Below the pieces are notes generated by a model, which was given only the letters and a program-made list of their open reading frames with translations, made no database searches and was not told the origin of the DNA. A stretch of 58,504 bases of DNA. Origin: Acidobacteriota bacterium (lineage in GTDB: Bacteria > Acidobacteriota > Terriglobia > Acidiferrales > UBA7541). Both the position numbers and the translations under genes were made by a program. The stretch is from positions 1-58,504 of the forward strand of contig JAMCWK010000073.1 of NCBI GenBank assembly GCA_023481105.1. The letters run 5' to 3'. Of this stretch, positions 50,155-58,504 are shown in pieces; position 1 is the first letter of the stretch; each line of letters opens with the position of its first letter.

Positions 50155-51491
50155 CGGGGAGCTCCCATGCGGATGGTGGTGCCGCCGGACGCGCCGCCGG
50201 CCGGAGCCTTGCCCGGCGGTGGCGGCTGCCCGGGCTTGACCGGCTTGGCCTCCGGGTTGACCAGCGAAACTTCGTCGTTTTCGTTGAGGCCCTCGATGGC
50301 CACCTGGCTTTCCGTGCGGTGCTTGATCTGCACTTCGCGCGGCTCGTAGCCGGTGCGCGTGCGCACGTAGGCGACGGGTTTGCCTTCCTTTTCGAAGACT
50401 GCCTGGCGCGGCAGATAGAGCGCATTCTTAATCTCATCGCCGACAATGATGACCTGCGCAGTGATGCCGGGACGAATGCCCTCGGTGACCTTTTCCAGCT
50501 CAAACGTCGCGTCAAACTTGCGCTCCGCGCCGCCGCCCCCGAAAAAGCCAGTGCGCGAGGCCATGCCGGCCACGGACTTCACTTTGCCGGACAGAATCTG
50601 CACGGGCTGCGCGTCCACGCGCACTTCCACGGGCTGCCCCGGCTTGATATTGCCGCGGTCGTTTTCGCTGACTTTGGCGAGGATTTCCATCTGCTCGACG
50701 TCGAGCACGTCGGCAATGGGACGGCCCGGAAAGACCAGGTCGCCGGGCGCTAATTCCGGCAGCACCATTCCCGTGATAAAGAAATCGGTCTGGGCGTCTT
50801 TGACGGCCACCAGCCCGCTGATGGGCGACTTCAGAATCATGTTCTTGATGTTCATCTGCGCGACATTCATATTGAGGCGGGACTTATTGCGGCGCTCCTC
50901 GAGGACCGTGAGCGCGGCCTGCTGCGTGGCGACGCGTGACTTGACGTCTTGCTCGAGCTGCGCGTAGCGGCGCTTGGCCTCTTCCAGGCTGAGCACATTC
51001 TTTTTAGCATCAATAGCGCTGACCAGTTCGTTGCGGCTGACGTCGAGCTCGGCGCGGCGCACGGCAAACTTGGCCTGGATGAGCGACACCTTGTCCTGCG
51101 CCTGCGCCACAGCGGCTTCGGCCTTGGCCTTGGTGATTTCCTGTTCGGCCTGGAGCAAATCGGAGCGGGCCTGCTCGAGGTTGTACTCCTGCTCGCTGGG
51201 GTCGAACTCCGCGACGATGTCGCCCTCGTTGACGCGCGTGCCGGTCTTCACCAGGGAAACAATTTGCAGCGTGCCGCTGACCGGTGGAGCCACCAGGTTG
51301 GAGCTGCGCGCCGGGCGCAGCTCGCCCATGGCGTACACCTTTTGCTCGATGTTGCCGCGCTTGACGCGAATGGTGGGGAGCTCTTTCTGCGAGGCGCCCA
51401 TCACCGATTGCCAGTTGGCGGCCAGACCCAGCGCCGCGGCGAGCACGAGCACGATGGTGATGCCGATTCCGATTTTTTTCTTCATGCTCAT
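50151..51491 (-). CDS. HlyD/MacA-type periplasmic adaptor (third of three)
   Basis: The 446-residue adaptor joins an inner-membrane pump to TolC. Seen: an N-terminal membrane anchor (IGIGITIVLVLAAALGLAA), a lipoyl half (LVAPPVSGTLQIVSLVKTGTRVNEGDIVAEFD in pieces), a long coiled coil (about 95-215), the second half (LKSPISGLVAVKDAQTDFF) and a beta-barrel with membrane-proximal domain (GQPVEVRVDAQPVQILSGKV). It ends in a proline/glycine tail. It overlaps the permease gene, so it is the likeliest direct partner of that protein. Confidence 0.92.
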   Translation of the reverse strand: MSMKKKIGIGITIVLVLAAALGLAANWQSVMGASQKELPTIRVKRGNIEQKVYAMGELRPARSSNLVAPPVSGTLQIVSLVKTGTRVNEGDIVAEFDPSEQEYNLEQARSDLLQAEQEITKAKAEAAVAQAQDKVSLIQAKFAVRRAELDVSRNELVSAIDAKKNVLSLEEAKRRYAQLEQDVKSRVATQQAALTVLEERRNKSRLNMNVAQMNIKNMILKSPISGLVAVKDAQTDFFITGMVLPELAPGDLVFPGRPIADVLDVEQMEILAKVSENDRGNIKPGQPVEVRVDAQPVQILSGKVKSVAGMASRTGFFGGGGAERKFDATFELEKVTEGIRPGITAQVIIVGDEIKNALYLPRQAVFEKEGKPVAYVRTRTGYEPREVQIKHRTESQVAIEGLNENDEVSLVNPEAKPVKPGQPPPPGKAPAGGASGGTTIRMGAPR

Positions 51492-51548
51492 GGCATGTGT
51501 CTCACGAGAAATTGGAAAGAGCCGCCCGGACGTGCGTCCCGCTGCCCT

Positions 51549-52832
51549 TTATTTTCCTTCCGCCTCTTCCTTAAGAGTGGGGTCGCGCAGAGCCACGCGT
51601 TCGCCCCCGCGGAGTCCCTTCAGTACGATGGCCTGGCTGACATTGCGCCGACCCAACTCGACAACGCGTTCCTCAAACTTTCCGCCAGACTGCACGTAGA
51701 CCGTGCTGCGGCCATTCTTGGAAAAAATGGCTTCCAAAGGAATCAAAACCGAATTGGGCGTGCGGTCCACGGCGATGCGCGCATTGGCGCTCATGCCCGG
51801 GCGCAGGCGCGGGTCGCCCTGGTTCAACTGCACCGCCAGGTCGAAATTTTTCTGCACCGGCCAACTTGAAAAATCCGGCTTGGCCAGGGCGCTGATGACG
51901 GCGACTCGGCCGGGGAGTTCCTTGTCCGGGACGGCGTCCACGCGGACCGAGGCGGTCTGATCAACCTTGAGGCGGCCGCGGTCGGTTTCATCTACGCGGC
52001 CGGTGATGCGGATGGTGGTGAGGTCGGGAAGTTCGGCGACGGCGGCGCCTCCCCATGCGCGGTCGCCTTCGCGGAAATCGGGCGGGGAGCTGCCCGGCCC
52101 CATCATCATGCGCGCACGGAAGTTGGGCATCAGGTTGACCATGCCGGCGGAGGGCGCTTTCAAGGTGAGCGCGGCGATGCTGCGCTCGGACTGGCGCAAG
52201 TCGAACAGCGACTTGTCGCGGCGCTGCTTGCGGCTCTCCACGTCGGCGTTGGCGGCGATGCGGTCGGATTGCACGCGCTGCTCGACTTCCTTGAGTTTTT
52301 GCTCGGCGTTGAGGAGCAGCAAACGATTTTTTTCGCCTTCGATCGCGGAAAGAATTTCCGCCTTGGACAACTCGAGACGCGCGCGCTCCACGTCGTACTT
52401 GGCCTTGGCCAGTTCGGTGAGGTTTTGCTCCTCGGTCATGCGCCACGTAGCGCGCGTGCGTTCGATTTCCGCTTCGGCCTGTTTGAGGTCGGTGCGGCGC
52501 TGCTCGAATTGCCGCTGGATCTGGCTGGCGTCAAAAATGGCCACCACATCGCCGGCGTTCACCTGCGTGCCGCTGCGCGCGAGCTTGACGATGAGAATGT
52601 CGCCGGCGCCGGTGGGCGCAGTGAGCAAGACAGACTTGAGGGCCTTCACCTCGCCGCGCACTTGCACGTAGTCCACGAATTCGCCGACCTTTACCTCGGC
52701 CGTAGGCAACGATGAGCCGGCGGCGCGCGTCAGGCGCACCACGCCGAACACCGCTACGGCTACAACCACCGCGCAAACGCCGAGAACAGCCCAGCGGCGG
52801 CGGTGCCAGAGAGCGATGAGAGTGACGAACAT
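51549..52832 (-). CDS. HlyD-type periplasmic adaptor (second of three)
   Basis: The 427-residue protein has one N-terminal anchor (WAVLGVCAVVVAVAVFGVV), a lipoyl-like half (VKALKSVLLTAPTGAGDILIVK), a coiled coil (about 115-205 with FEQRRTDLKQAEAEIERTRA) and ALTLKAPSAGMVNLMPNFRA. A barrel domain follows (TVRIDAVPDKELPGRV-like text) and the end is YVQSGGKFEERVVELGRRN. It is similar to its two neighbours in layout but clearly diverged, so the triplet is old. The gap to the next gene is 57 bp. Confidence 0.9.
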   Translation of the reverse strand: MFVTLIALWHRRRWAVLGVCAVVVAVAVFGVVRLTRAAGSSLPTAEVKVGEFVDYVQVRGEVKALKSVLLTAPTGAGDILIVKLARSGTQVNAGDVVAIFDASQIQRQFEQRRTDLKQAEAEIERTRATWRMTEEQNLTELAKAKYDVERARLELSKAEILSAIEGEKNRLLLLNAEQKLKEVEQRVQSDRIAANADVESRKQRRDKSLFDLRQSERSIAALTLKAPSAGMVNLMPNFRARMMMGPGSSPPDFREGDRAWGGAAVAELPDLTTIRITGRVDETDRGRLKVDQTASVRVDAVPDKELPGRVAVISALAKPDFSSWPVQKNFDLAVQLNQGDPRLRPGMSANARIAVDRTPNSVLIPLEAIFSKNGRSTVYVQSGGKFEERVVELGRRNVSQAIVLKGLRGGERVALRDPTLKEEAEGK

Positions 52833-52879
52833 TCTGATTTCCTAAAAACCGAAAACCTTCACCTGTCTACGACCAGACG

Positions 52880-54184
52880 TTACATCTTTCGCGCGACGAG
52901 CACCCCGGGGGCGATGGCCTCGCGGCGGCTGGCTTCAAAAACCACTTCCGTGTCGCTGGCGGACAGGACCTTGACGGCGACGTTTTCAAAACCGGCGCCC
53001 TTCTGGATGCGCAAATATGTCTGACCGTTCTCCACCAGCAGCGCATCGCGCGGGGCCACCAGCGCGCCGGAGCGGCGCTCGACCTCGATGTCCACCGCGG
53101 CGGAAAGGTCGGGCAGCAGGCGCGGGTCAGAGCCTTGAATGGAAAAGGTGGCGGCGAAGGTGCGCACCTTGGTGCTCATGGAGCTGGTCACGCCGATGGC
53201 GGCGAGGCGTTCCAGTTTGCCGGGCAGCACGAAATCAGGATACGCGTCGAGGTGCACTGCGATGGTCTGCCCGATGCGCAGAAAGGGCACGTCGGCCTGG
53301 TTGACGCGCGCGCGCACTTGCATGGCCGTGGGGTCCACCACTTGCAGGAAGGGCGTGCCGGGGCGCACTTCGTCGCCTTCCTGTACTTCGCTGATGCCGC
53401 CGGGCCGCCCGATGGGCGTGAACACCACAATGCCGGCGAGCGGCGAACGAATGCGCAGGCGGTCCATGTTGCGGCGCGCATGGTTCATGGCGTTGCGCGC
53501 GCGGTCGCGCTGAATTTCCACGATGCGGAGATCCGCCGTGGCGGCCACGCGCTTGAGGTCGTAGGTTTCCTTCAACTGCTGGAAACGCGCTTTGGCTTCC
53601 TCGAGGGTCTGCTGATTTTTCTCGGCATCAATGCGGGAAATGACTTCGTTCCTGCGCATCTCCAGCTCGGCGGAGGTGACGGCGTTCTCGGCTTGTTTCA
53701 ACTCCGTGTCGTCGCGGGCCTGCGCGGCGGCCTGGTCGGCTTTGCGGCGCTTAATCTGCTCTTCGAAGTCGCGGAACTCCGCCTGGCGATCGAGAAAATT
53801 CTTTTCCTGGTTCTGGCGGTCGAACTCCACAAGGATTTCGCCGCGCTTCACGGTGGCGCCGGGAGCGACCAGCTTGGTGATGACCATGGAGCCGAAGCCG
53901 GGGCCGGAAAGCCGCGGGGCGGCCACGGCGCGGAACTGCACGGCTTCGACCGTGCCGTGAACGCGCAGCGTGCGCACAAATTCGCGGGATTCCACGGCAG
54001 CCGTGGCGGCGCCGGGCGTCTGGGCGGGAGCGCTGCCGCTGGCGGTGCCGCCGGGGACAGCGCGTACAGCCAAGATCATCAGCACCAACACGACGGCGCC
54101 GAGGATGGCGGCGGCCACGCGACCGCGGAACTTCATCGGCGCAGAGATTCCTTTCGTGTTGGGCGCGAAAGATTGATTGGTCAT
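52880..54184 (-). CDS. HlyD-type periplasmic adaptor (first of three)
   Basis: The 434-residue protein is the first gene of the export operon. It has an anchor (AAAILGAVVLVLMILAVRA), a lipoyl half (LVAPGATVKRGEILVEFDRQ), a coiled coil (about 120-220; FLDRQAEFRDFEEQIKRRKA), IRSPLAGIVVFTPIGRPGGI and a barrel (GQTIAVHLDAYPDFVLPGKL). Two starts are possible: ATG 54184 and ATG 54136, which has AGGAA upstream at a long spacing. I kept the longer. No regulatory gene is close. Confidence 0.9.
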   Translation of the reverse strand: MTNQSFAPNTKGISAPMKFRGRVAAAILGAVVLVLMILAVRAVPGGTASGSAPAQTPGAATAAVESREFVRTLRVHGTVEAVQFRAVAAPRLSGPGFGSMVITKLVAPGATVKRGEILVEFDRQNQEKNFLDRQAEFRDFEEQIKRRKADQAAAQARDDTELKQAENAVTSAELEMRRNEVISRIDAEKNQQTLEEAKARFQQLKETYDLKRVAATADLRIVEIQRDRARNAMNHARRNMDRLRIRSPLAGIVVFTPIGRPGGISEVQEGDEVRPGTPFLQVVDPTAMQVRARVNQADVPFLRIGQTIAVHLDAYPDFVLPGKLERLAAIGVTSSMSTKVRTFAATFSIQGSDPRLLPDLSAAVDIEVERRSGALVAPRDALLVENGQTYLRIQKGAGFENVAVKVLSASDTEVVFEASRREAIAPGVLVARKM

Positions 54185-54312
54185 GCTAAAGAACCGCAGG
54201 GCGATCTGCCATTTCTCCAGGCGCGGCCCACCCCGCACCTAGCCCCTGCAGGCTAATGCGTTAGACGCGCCAGAGCAACATTTGGTTAATGAAAAGAGTT
54301 GCCACTAGAAAA

Positions 54313-54349
54313 GCAGGGGCGGGCACCGTGCCCGCCCCTGCAAGAATAC
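54313..54349 (-). terminator. terminator or REP palindrome after citrate synthase
   Basis: GCAGGGGCGGGCA (54313-54325) pairs perfectly with TGCCCGCCCCTGC (54329-54341) over a 3-base loop. On the minus strand TTTTCT follows the stem, 43 bp after the citrate synthase stop. Confidence 0.75.
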
Positions 54350-54383
54350 TTTTGTACAGGCAGGAATGGCCTGCCGGCCGTTG

Positions 54384-55670
54384 CTAGCGGTGGTCGATGG
54401 GGATGTAACTCCGCTTGTCGTAGCCCAGATAGACCTGTCGCGGGCGCGCGATCTTCTGCTCGGGGTCCAGCAGCAACTCTTGCCACTGCGCAATCCACCC
54501 GGAAGTGCGTCCGATGGCGAAGAGCGCAGTGAACATGGAGGCGGGGAAGCCCATGGCCTCGTAAATCAGGCCGGAGTAGAAGTCCACGTTGGGATAGAGC
54601 TTGTGGCTGATGAAGTAATCGTCCGAGAGGGCGATGCGCTCGCATTCCAGGGCGATGTCGATCAGCGGGTTTTTGCCCATCACTTCGAAGACGTCGTAAG
54701 CAATCTTTTTGATGATCTTGGCGCGCGGGTCGTAGTTCTTGTACACGCGGTGGCCGAATCCCATCAGCAGTTTTTCCTTGGCCTTCACGCGCTTGATGTA
54801 GTCCGGCACGTTTTTCACCGAGCCGATTTCCCGCAACATGAGCAGCACTTCCTCGTTGGCGCCGCCGTGCAGCGGGCCGTAGAGGGCGGCGGTGGCCGCG
54901 GCGATGGCCGAGTAGGGATCCACGTGCGAGCTGCCCACCGAACGCATGGCGTTGGCCGAGCAGTTCTGCTCGTGGTCGGCATGCAGAATAAAGAGTACAT
55001 CCAGCGCATGCTCCAACACCGGGTTGGGCTTGTACTTCGCTTCCGTGGTGCGGAAGAGCATGTTCAGGAAGTTGCCGGCGTAGGACAGGTCGTTATCCGG
55101 ATAGGCCAGCGGCATGCCCAGGCTATGACGGTAGGCGAAGGCCGAAAGCGTGGGCATTTTGCCGATCAGGCGAAAGGTCTGCTTGCGGCGGGACTCCGGA
55201 TCGAAAATGTTCTTGGCATCCTTATAGAAGGTAGAGAGCGCCGCGACGGTGGAAATGAGAATGCCCATGGGATGGGCGTCGTAGTGGAAGCCGTCGAGGA
55301 ACTTGCGGATGGACTCGTGGATGAACGTGTGGTGGGTGATGTTCCAGGTCCACTCGTCCAATTGGGCGCGCGTGGGCAGCTCGCCGTGCAGGACCAAATA
55401 GGAAGTCTCCAAATAGCTGCTCTTCTCGGCCAGTTCTTCGATGGGGTAGCCGCGGTACATCAGGATGCCGCGGTCGCCGTCAATGTAGGTGATCTTGCTG
55501 ATGCACGACGCCGTGTTGGTGAACGCGGGATCGTACGTCATCATGCCGAAGTCTTCCGCATCCACCTTGATCTGGCGCAGGTCCATGGCGCGGATCGTGC
55601 CATTCTTGATGGGAAGTTCGTAGGTCTTGCCGGTGCGGTTGTCGGTGATGGTGAGGGTGTTCTGGCTCAT
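54384..55670 (-). CDS. gltA: citrate synthase
   Basis: The enzyme condenses oxaloacetate and acetyl-CoA in the tricarboxylic acid cycle. The 428-residue protein is of the hexameric, Gram-negative type. Seen: ITYIDGDRGILMYRGYPIEELAE, HYDAHPMGILIS, LFILHADHEQNCSANAMRSVGSS with the first catalytic His, ALYGPLHGGANEEVL with the second, GFGHRVYKNYDPRA, and VDFYSGLIYEAMGFP near the catalytic Asp. Start choice: ATG 55670 has GAGG nine bases ahead; an in-frame ATG at 55721 would add a Thr/Pro-rich 17-residue leader and is possible. Confidence 0.96.
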   Translation of the reverse strand: MSQNTLTITDNRTGKTYELPIKNGTIRAMDLRQIKVDAEDFGMMTYDPAFTNTASCISKITYIDGDRGILMYRGYPIEELAEKSSYLETSYLVLHGELPTRAQLDEWTWNITHHTFIHESIRKFLDGFHYDAHPMGILISTVAALSTFYKDAKNIFDPESRRKQTFRLIGKMPTLSAFAYRHSLGMPLAYPDNDLSYAGNFLNMLFRTTEAKYKPNPVLEHALDVLFILHADHEQNCSANAMRSVGSSHVDPYSAIAAATAALYGPLHGGANEEVLLMLREIGSVKNVPDYIKRVKAKEKLLMGFGHRVYKNYDPRAKIIKKIAYDVFEVMGKNPLIDIALECERIALSDDYFISHKLYPNVDFYSGLIYEAMGFPASMFTALFAIGRTSGWIAQWQELLLDPEQKIARPRQVYLGYDKRSYIPIDHR

Positions 55671-55930
55671 CGGTGACGCCTCGGTGGAAGTTGGGACGGG
55701 CGCCGTGGTGACAGGTGACATGACGCCACTCTCTGGACGGGCGGCGGTTGCGGGCGCCCTCACCAGCCCGGCCGTTGTTCCGCCTCCACTCTACAACGAG
55801 TGCCGCCCGAAAGAAAAGAGCAAGGGGAATCCCTTGGCATTGCAAATCGCAGAGAGTTCACTATCATGGGCCGCGCGGGCGGTTCACTGATGCCACAGAT
55901 GGGTGCCGACCGGCAAAGGCGCAATCAACC

Positions 55931-57658
55931 ATGAAATCGAGACTGGCGTTTTTTCTCGCGGTGCTGAGCTTGGGGACGTGCATGGCTCTATTGGCGCAGA
56001 GTGGTGCGAAGGCGCCGCAGAAGTCTTCGGCCACAGCACCGTCTTCCTCCGCAACTCTGGCGCTAACGAATGGGCGCATCTGGACAGGCAATCCTGCGCA
56101 GCCGTGGGCCGAAGCAGTCGCCGTCGCCGGAGAAAAAATTGTCGCCGTGGGCACCGTCGCGCAAATCGCCGCGTTAAGCGGCCCACAAACGCAGCGCGTA
56201 GATTTGCGCGGCGCGTTCGCCATGCCCGGGTTCAACGACGCGCACATTCATTTCGGCGGCGGCGCGCTGCGCCTAACGCAACTCGACCTGAACGACTCGA
56301 ACTCGCTCGCAGAAATGCAGTCGCGGCTGAAACGCTTCGCCGCGGAAAACCCTACCGCGCAATGGATCCAGGGCTACGGCTGGCAGTATTCGTGGATTTC
56401 CGGCGGGCTTCCCACGCGCCAGGACCTCGACAAGATCGTCGCGGACCGGCCGGTGTATCTGGCTGCGTACGACGGGCACACCGGCTGGGCCAACAGCAAA
56501 GCTCTTGAACTCGCCGGCGTGAACGCACAGACGAAGTATTCGGGCTACGGCGAAGTCGTTCGCGACGCCAGCGGCGAGCCGACCGGCGTGCTGAAAGAAG
56601 GCGCTCAAAGTTTGGTACGCAGCAAGATTCCTTCGCCCACGCGCGAGCAACAACTCGATGCGCTGCGACGCGGCCTGAAGCTGGCCGCATCGCTGGGCAT
56701 CACCAGCATCCAGAACGCCCACGGCGACCGCAACGATGTGGAGTTGTACAAAGAATTGCTCGACCGCGGCGAGCTGACGCTGCGTGTCGGCGTGGCCATG
56801 TCCGTCCGCCCAACAACCTCCCAGGCCGACCTGGAGAAAATTGCAGGGGTAGCTCGGGAATTTTCCGGGTCGCGCTTGCGCGTGGGCGCCATCAAGATTG
56901 TGGCTGACGGCGTCATCGAATCCCACACCGCGGCCATGCTCGCGCCGTACTCCGACCGGCCGGACACTTCCGGGAACTCGCCCTACACCCAGGAACAACT
57001 AAACAACATCGTGGCTTGGGCCGACGCAAAAGACTTGCAGGTGTACATCCACGCCATCGGCGACCGCGCCGTGCGCATGGCGCTGGATGCCTTCGAGTTT
57101 GCGGAAAAAACAAACGGCAAGAGAGATTCGCGCTTTCGCATCGAACACATCGAGACGATTGACGCGGCGGACATCCCACGCTTTGCGAAGCTCGGCGTGC
57201 TGGCTTCGATGATGCCCATCCACGCCGACCCGGGGACGAATGAGATGTGGCTGCGCGCGGCCGGACAGGAGCGTGGCACGCGGGCGTTTGTCTGGCAGCG
57301 GCTGCTGCGCGCTGGCGCCACGCTGGTGTTTTCCTCCGACTGGCCCGCGGCCATCAGCGTCAGCCCTATTCGCGCTTTGCACTGCGCCTTGAACCGGCAA
57401 ACCACCGACGGCAAGCCGCCGGGCGGGTGGGTGCCGGAAGAACGCGTTTCTCTCGACACGGCGCTGTCCGCATACACCCGCGGCGGAGCGTTTGCGGAAT
57501 TCCAGGAAAAATCTCTCGGCACCCTCGAGCCGGGGAAATGGGCTGACCTCATCGTGCTCAGCGCCGACCCGTTCAAGATGAAGTCCCCAGAACTGCACAC
57601 GCTGCGCGTGGTCCAGACAATCTTCAACGGACAAGCTGTGTACAAGGCCGCACCCTAG
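55931..57658 (+). CDS. secreted YtcJ-like metal-dependent amidohydrolase
   Basis: The 575-residue protein has a signal peptide (FFLAVLSLGTCMALLAQ), unusual for this family. The composite barrel follows: LTNGRIWTG, MPGFNDAHIHFGGGAL with the HxH metal pair, KIVADGVIESHTAAM, YIHAIGDRAV and RIEHIETID with the second metal His residues, and VFSSDWPAA with the catalytic Asp. TLEPGKWADLIVLSADPF is the typical C-terminal part. Substrates in the family are amides and formamides; the present one is unknown. A long upstream extension of the frame is non-coding in composition. It is transcribed away from citrate synthase. Confidence 0.9.
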   Translation: MKSRLAFFLAVLSLGTCMALLAQSGAKAPQKSSATAPSSSATLALTNGRIWTGNPAQPWAEAVAVAGEKIVAVGTVAQIAALSGPQTQRVDLRGAFAMPGFNDAHIHFGGGALRLTQLDLNDSNSLAEMQSRLKRFAAENPTAQWIQGYGWQYSWISGGLPTRQDLDKIVADRPVYLAAYDGHTGWANSKALELAGVNAQTKYSGYGEVVRDASGEPTGVLKEGAQSLVRSKIPSPTREQQLDALRRGLKLAASLGITSIQNAHGDRNDVELYKELLDRGELTLRVGVAMSVRPTTSQADLEKIAGVAREFSGSRLRVGAIKIVADGVIESHTAAMLAPYSDRPDTSGNSPYTQEQLNNIVAWADAKDLQVYIHAIGDRAVRMALDAFEFAEKTNGKRDSRFRIEHIETIDAADIPRFAKLGVLASMMPIHADPGTNEMWLRAAGQERGTRAFVWQRLLRAGATLVFSSDWPAAISVSPIRALHCALNRQTTDGKPPGGWVPEERVSLDTALSAYTRGGAFAEFQEKSLGTLEPGKWADLIVLSADPFKMKSPELHTLRVVQTIFNGQAVYKAAP

Positions 57659-57702
57659 CGGCGCCTTCCCCGGAGGGGAGGGCGGCCTTCCTCTCAAAAA
57701 AA

Positions 57703-57735
57703 ACATGTTGCAATATTTAGCAACATGTGTATACT
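57703..57735 (+). promoter_or_regulatory. promoter with palindromic operator for the ArsR-type gene
   Basis: ACATGTTGC (57703-57711) and GCAACATGT (57720-57728) form a perfect 9-bp palindrome with an 8-bp centre. Inside it TTGCAA (57708-57713) and, 16 bp on, TATACT (57730-57735) make a promoter, so a bound repressor would block RNA polymerase. Confidence 0.7.
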
Positions 57736-57805
57736 GGCTTGGCTGGGTGCCCGGGAGCGGACGCCGCGCCTGCTTCAATTGCACCCCGCAGGAGAAAGAA
57801 GCAAT

Positions 57806-58192
57806 ATGAAATATGCCGCATCGCTCGCCCCCTTCCCGCGCCCGCCGCAACGCGCCATGAAGCTTCCGAAAGAGCGCGAAATGCTGTACCGCATGCAGGC
57901 CGCCATCTGCCGCGTGCTGGCCCATCCGCGCCGGTTGCAAATCCTCGACCTGCTGGCCGGCGGAGAAAAATCCTCGCAGGAACTGCAACGCGAGCTAGGC
58001 ATCAGCAAGATGAATCTCTCGCAGCACCTCGCGCTGATGAAACACGCTGGACTCGTGGAATCGCGCACAGAAGGCCGCGCGGCGCTGCACCGCCTGGCGT
58101 TCCGCGAAATCAAGGACGCCTGCGGGATGATCCGCAGCGTGCTCGCCGCGCGGCTCGAGCGCGGATCGGAGCTGGCGAGATCGCTCAGGTAG
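57806..58192 (+). CDS. ArsR-family winged-helix repressor
   Basis: The 128-residue protein has a winged helix at about 30-105: AICRVLAHPRRLQILDLLAGGEKSSQEL, then the recognition helix LGISKMNLSQHLALMKHAGLVESRTEGRAALH in pieces. There is no evident metal-binding cysteine pair (CxC) in the recognition helix, so sensing may be of another ligand or redox state; single cysteines are in AAICRV and DACGM. The ATG follows AGGAGAAAGAAGCAAT. A palindrome over the promoter suggests autorepression. The TolC gene 58 bp downstream is probably in the same unit, so efflux is the likely controlled function. Confidence 0.85.
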   Translation: MKYAASLAPFPRPPQRAMKLPKEREMLYRMQAAICRVLAHPRRLQILDLLAGGEKSSQELQRELGISKMNLSQHLALMKHAGLVESRTEGRAALHRLAFREIKDACGMIRSVLAARLERGSELARSLR

Positions 58193-58250
58193 CAGGTTTC
58201 AGGTGCCAGAAATCAGGTGTCAGGGAAACAGCAGCAAAGAGAGACTTGAG

Positions 58251-58504
58251 ATGAACACAAGAAAATCGAAATTGCGGACACTTATTCTCGTCGCATCGCT
58301 GCTCAGCGGCGCTGCCAGCGTGCGTGCTCAAGTTGCCGCAGCGCAAGGCGAGGCCTTCACGCTGGAGCAGGCCGTGCAAACGGCACTGGCGAAAAACCCT
58401 GCGTTGAAGGCGCAGGCGGAGGAGTCGAGCGTGGCGCGGGCGCAGACGGCGCAGGCGCGCGCGGCATGGCTGCCGCGCGTGGATTTCTCGCAGAGTTTTC
58501 TGCA
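58251..58504 (+). CDS. TolC-family outer membrane protein (5' part, cut by window end)
   Basis: I read 84 codons from ATG 58251, preceded by AGAGAGACTTGAG. A signal peptide (LILVASLLSGAASVRAQ) leads into FTLEQAVQTALAKNPALKAQ and AQARAAWLPRVDFSQSF, the first helical repeat of TolC proteins. The gene is downstream of the ArsR-type repressor on the same strand, which suggests a repressor-efflux operon continuing past the window. The start lies in an E-type repeat context (CAGGTTTCAGGTGCCAGAAA upstream). Confidence 0.88.
   Translation, partial: MNTRKSKLRTLILVASLLSGAASVRAQVAAAQGEAFTLEQAVQTALAKNPALKAQAEESSVARAQTAQARAAWLPRVDFSQSFL

Noticed and set aside
1-58504. tRNA, rRNA or prophage genes
   Set aside because: No clover-leaf TTCGA-type arms, rRNA segments, integrases or structural phage genes were seen when reading the gaps.

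Overview
The window looks like a chromosomal stretch of an uncultured or little-studied Acidobacteriota bacterium. No single marker proves this. The case rests on high G+C, secreted TonB-box proteins, an MglA-type GTPase, a CadC-like winged-helix/TPR regulator, a PVM-like microcompartment locus, MacB-type export genes, and many dispersed intergenic repeats of kinds common in that phylum. I found no rRNA, tRNA, CRISPR array, prophage or plasmid gene.

Layout. 1-10 kb: a radical SAM protein (cut by the window edge), a secreted hypothetical, a degenerate receiver protein, an M20 amidohydrolase, an ARPP-1 protein, a TPR protein, folK, a GxxExxY nuclease-like gene between inverted repeats, and ruvA/ruvB with a small monooxygenase gene between them. 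9.7-16 kb, minus strand: a RelE/AbrB-type toxin-antitoxin pair, a Rieske oxygenase, then a small bacterial microcompartment (BMC) operon (class II aldolase, BMC-H, three EutN/CcmL vertex proteins) with a hicBA module inside it, and glutamate dehydrogenase. 16-25 kb: repeat-rich housekeeping region with an HNH endonuclease, yvcK, a TPR gene, mglA, two TonB-box paralogues, a STAS protein, endonuclease V carrying an in-frame repeat insertion, a diguanylate cyclase and a candidate small RNA.

25-36 kb, minus strand: a molybdopterin oxidoreductase broken by one base in a homopolymer, then an Mla-type lipid transport cluster (RsbW-like kinase, STAS, MlaE, MlaF, MlaD, auxiliary lipoprotein). A five-PAS hybrid histidine kinase and a receiver remnant lie between mlaF and mlaD. 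36-46 kb: two giant secreted proteins sharing a nearly identical 201-residue C-terminus, three tandem micropeptide genes of one unrecognised family, and a divergent winged-helix/TPR regulator. 46-47 kb: a decayed REP-associated tyrosine transposase between REP palindromes, seven of them in an exact 44-bp tandem array. 47-54 kb, minus strand: an export operon of three HlyD adaptors, a MacB-like permease without ATPase, and TolC. 54-58.5 kb: citrate synthase, a YtcJ-like amidohydrolase, and an ArsR-type repressor followed by a second TolC gene cut by the window end.

The most unusual material is the micropeptide family, the repeat biology (REP array with dead RAYT, the GxxExxY cassette, the repeat captured inside nfi), the BMC operon interrupted by hicBA, and the union of an RsbW/STAS module with Mla transport. 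Assignments come from reading translated sequence; no database search was run.
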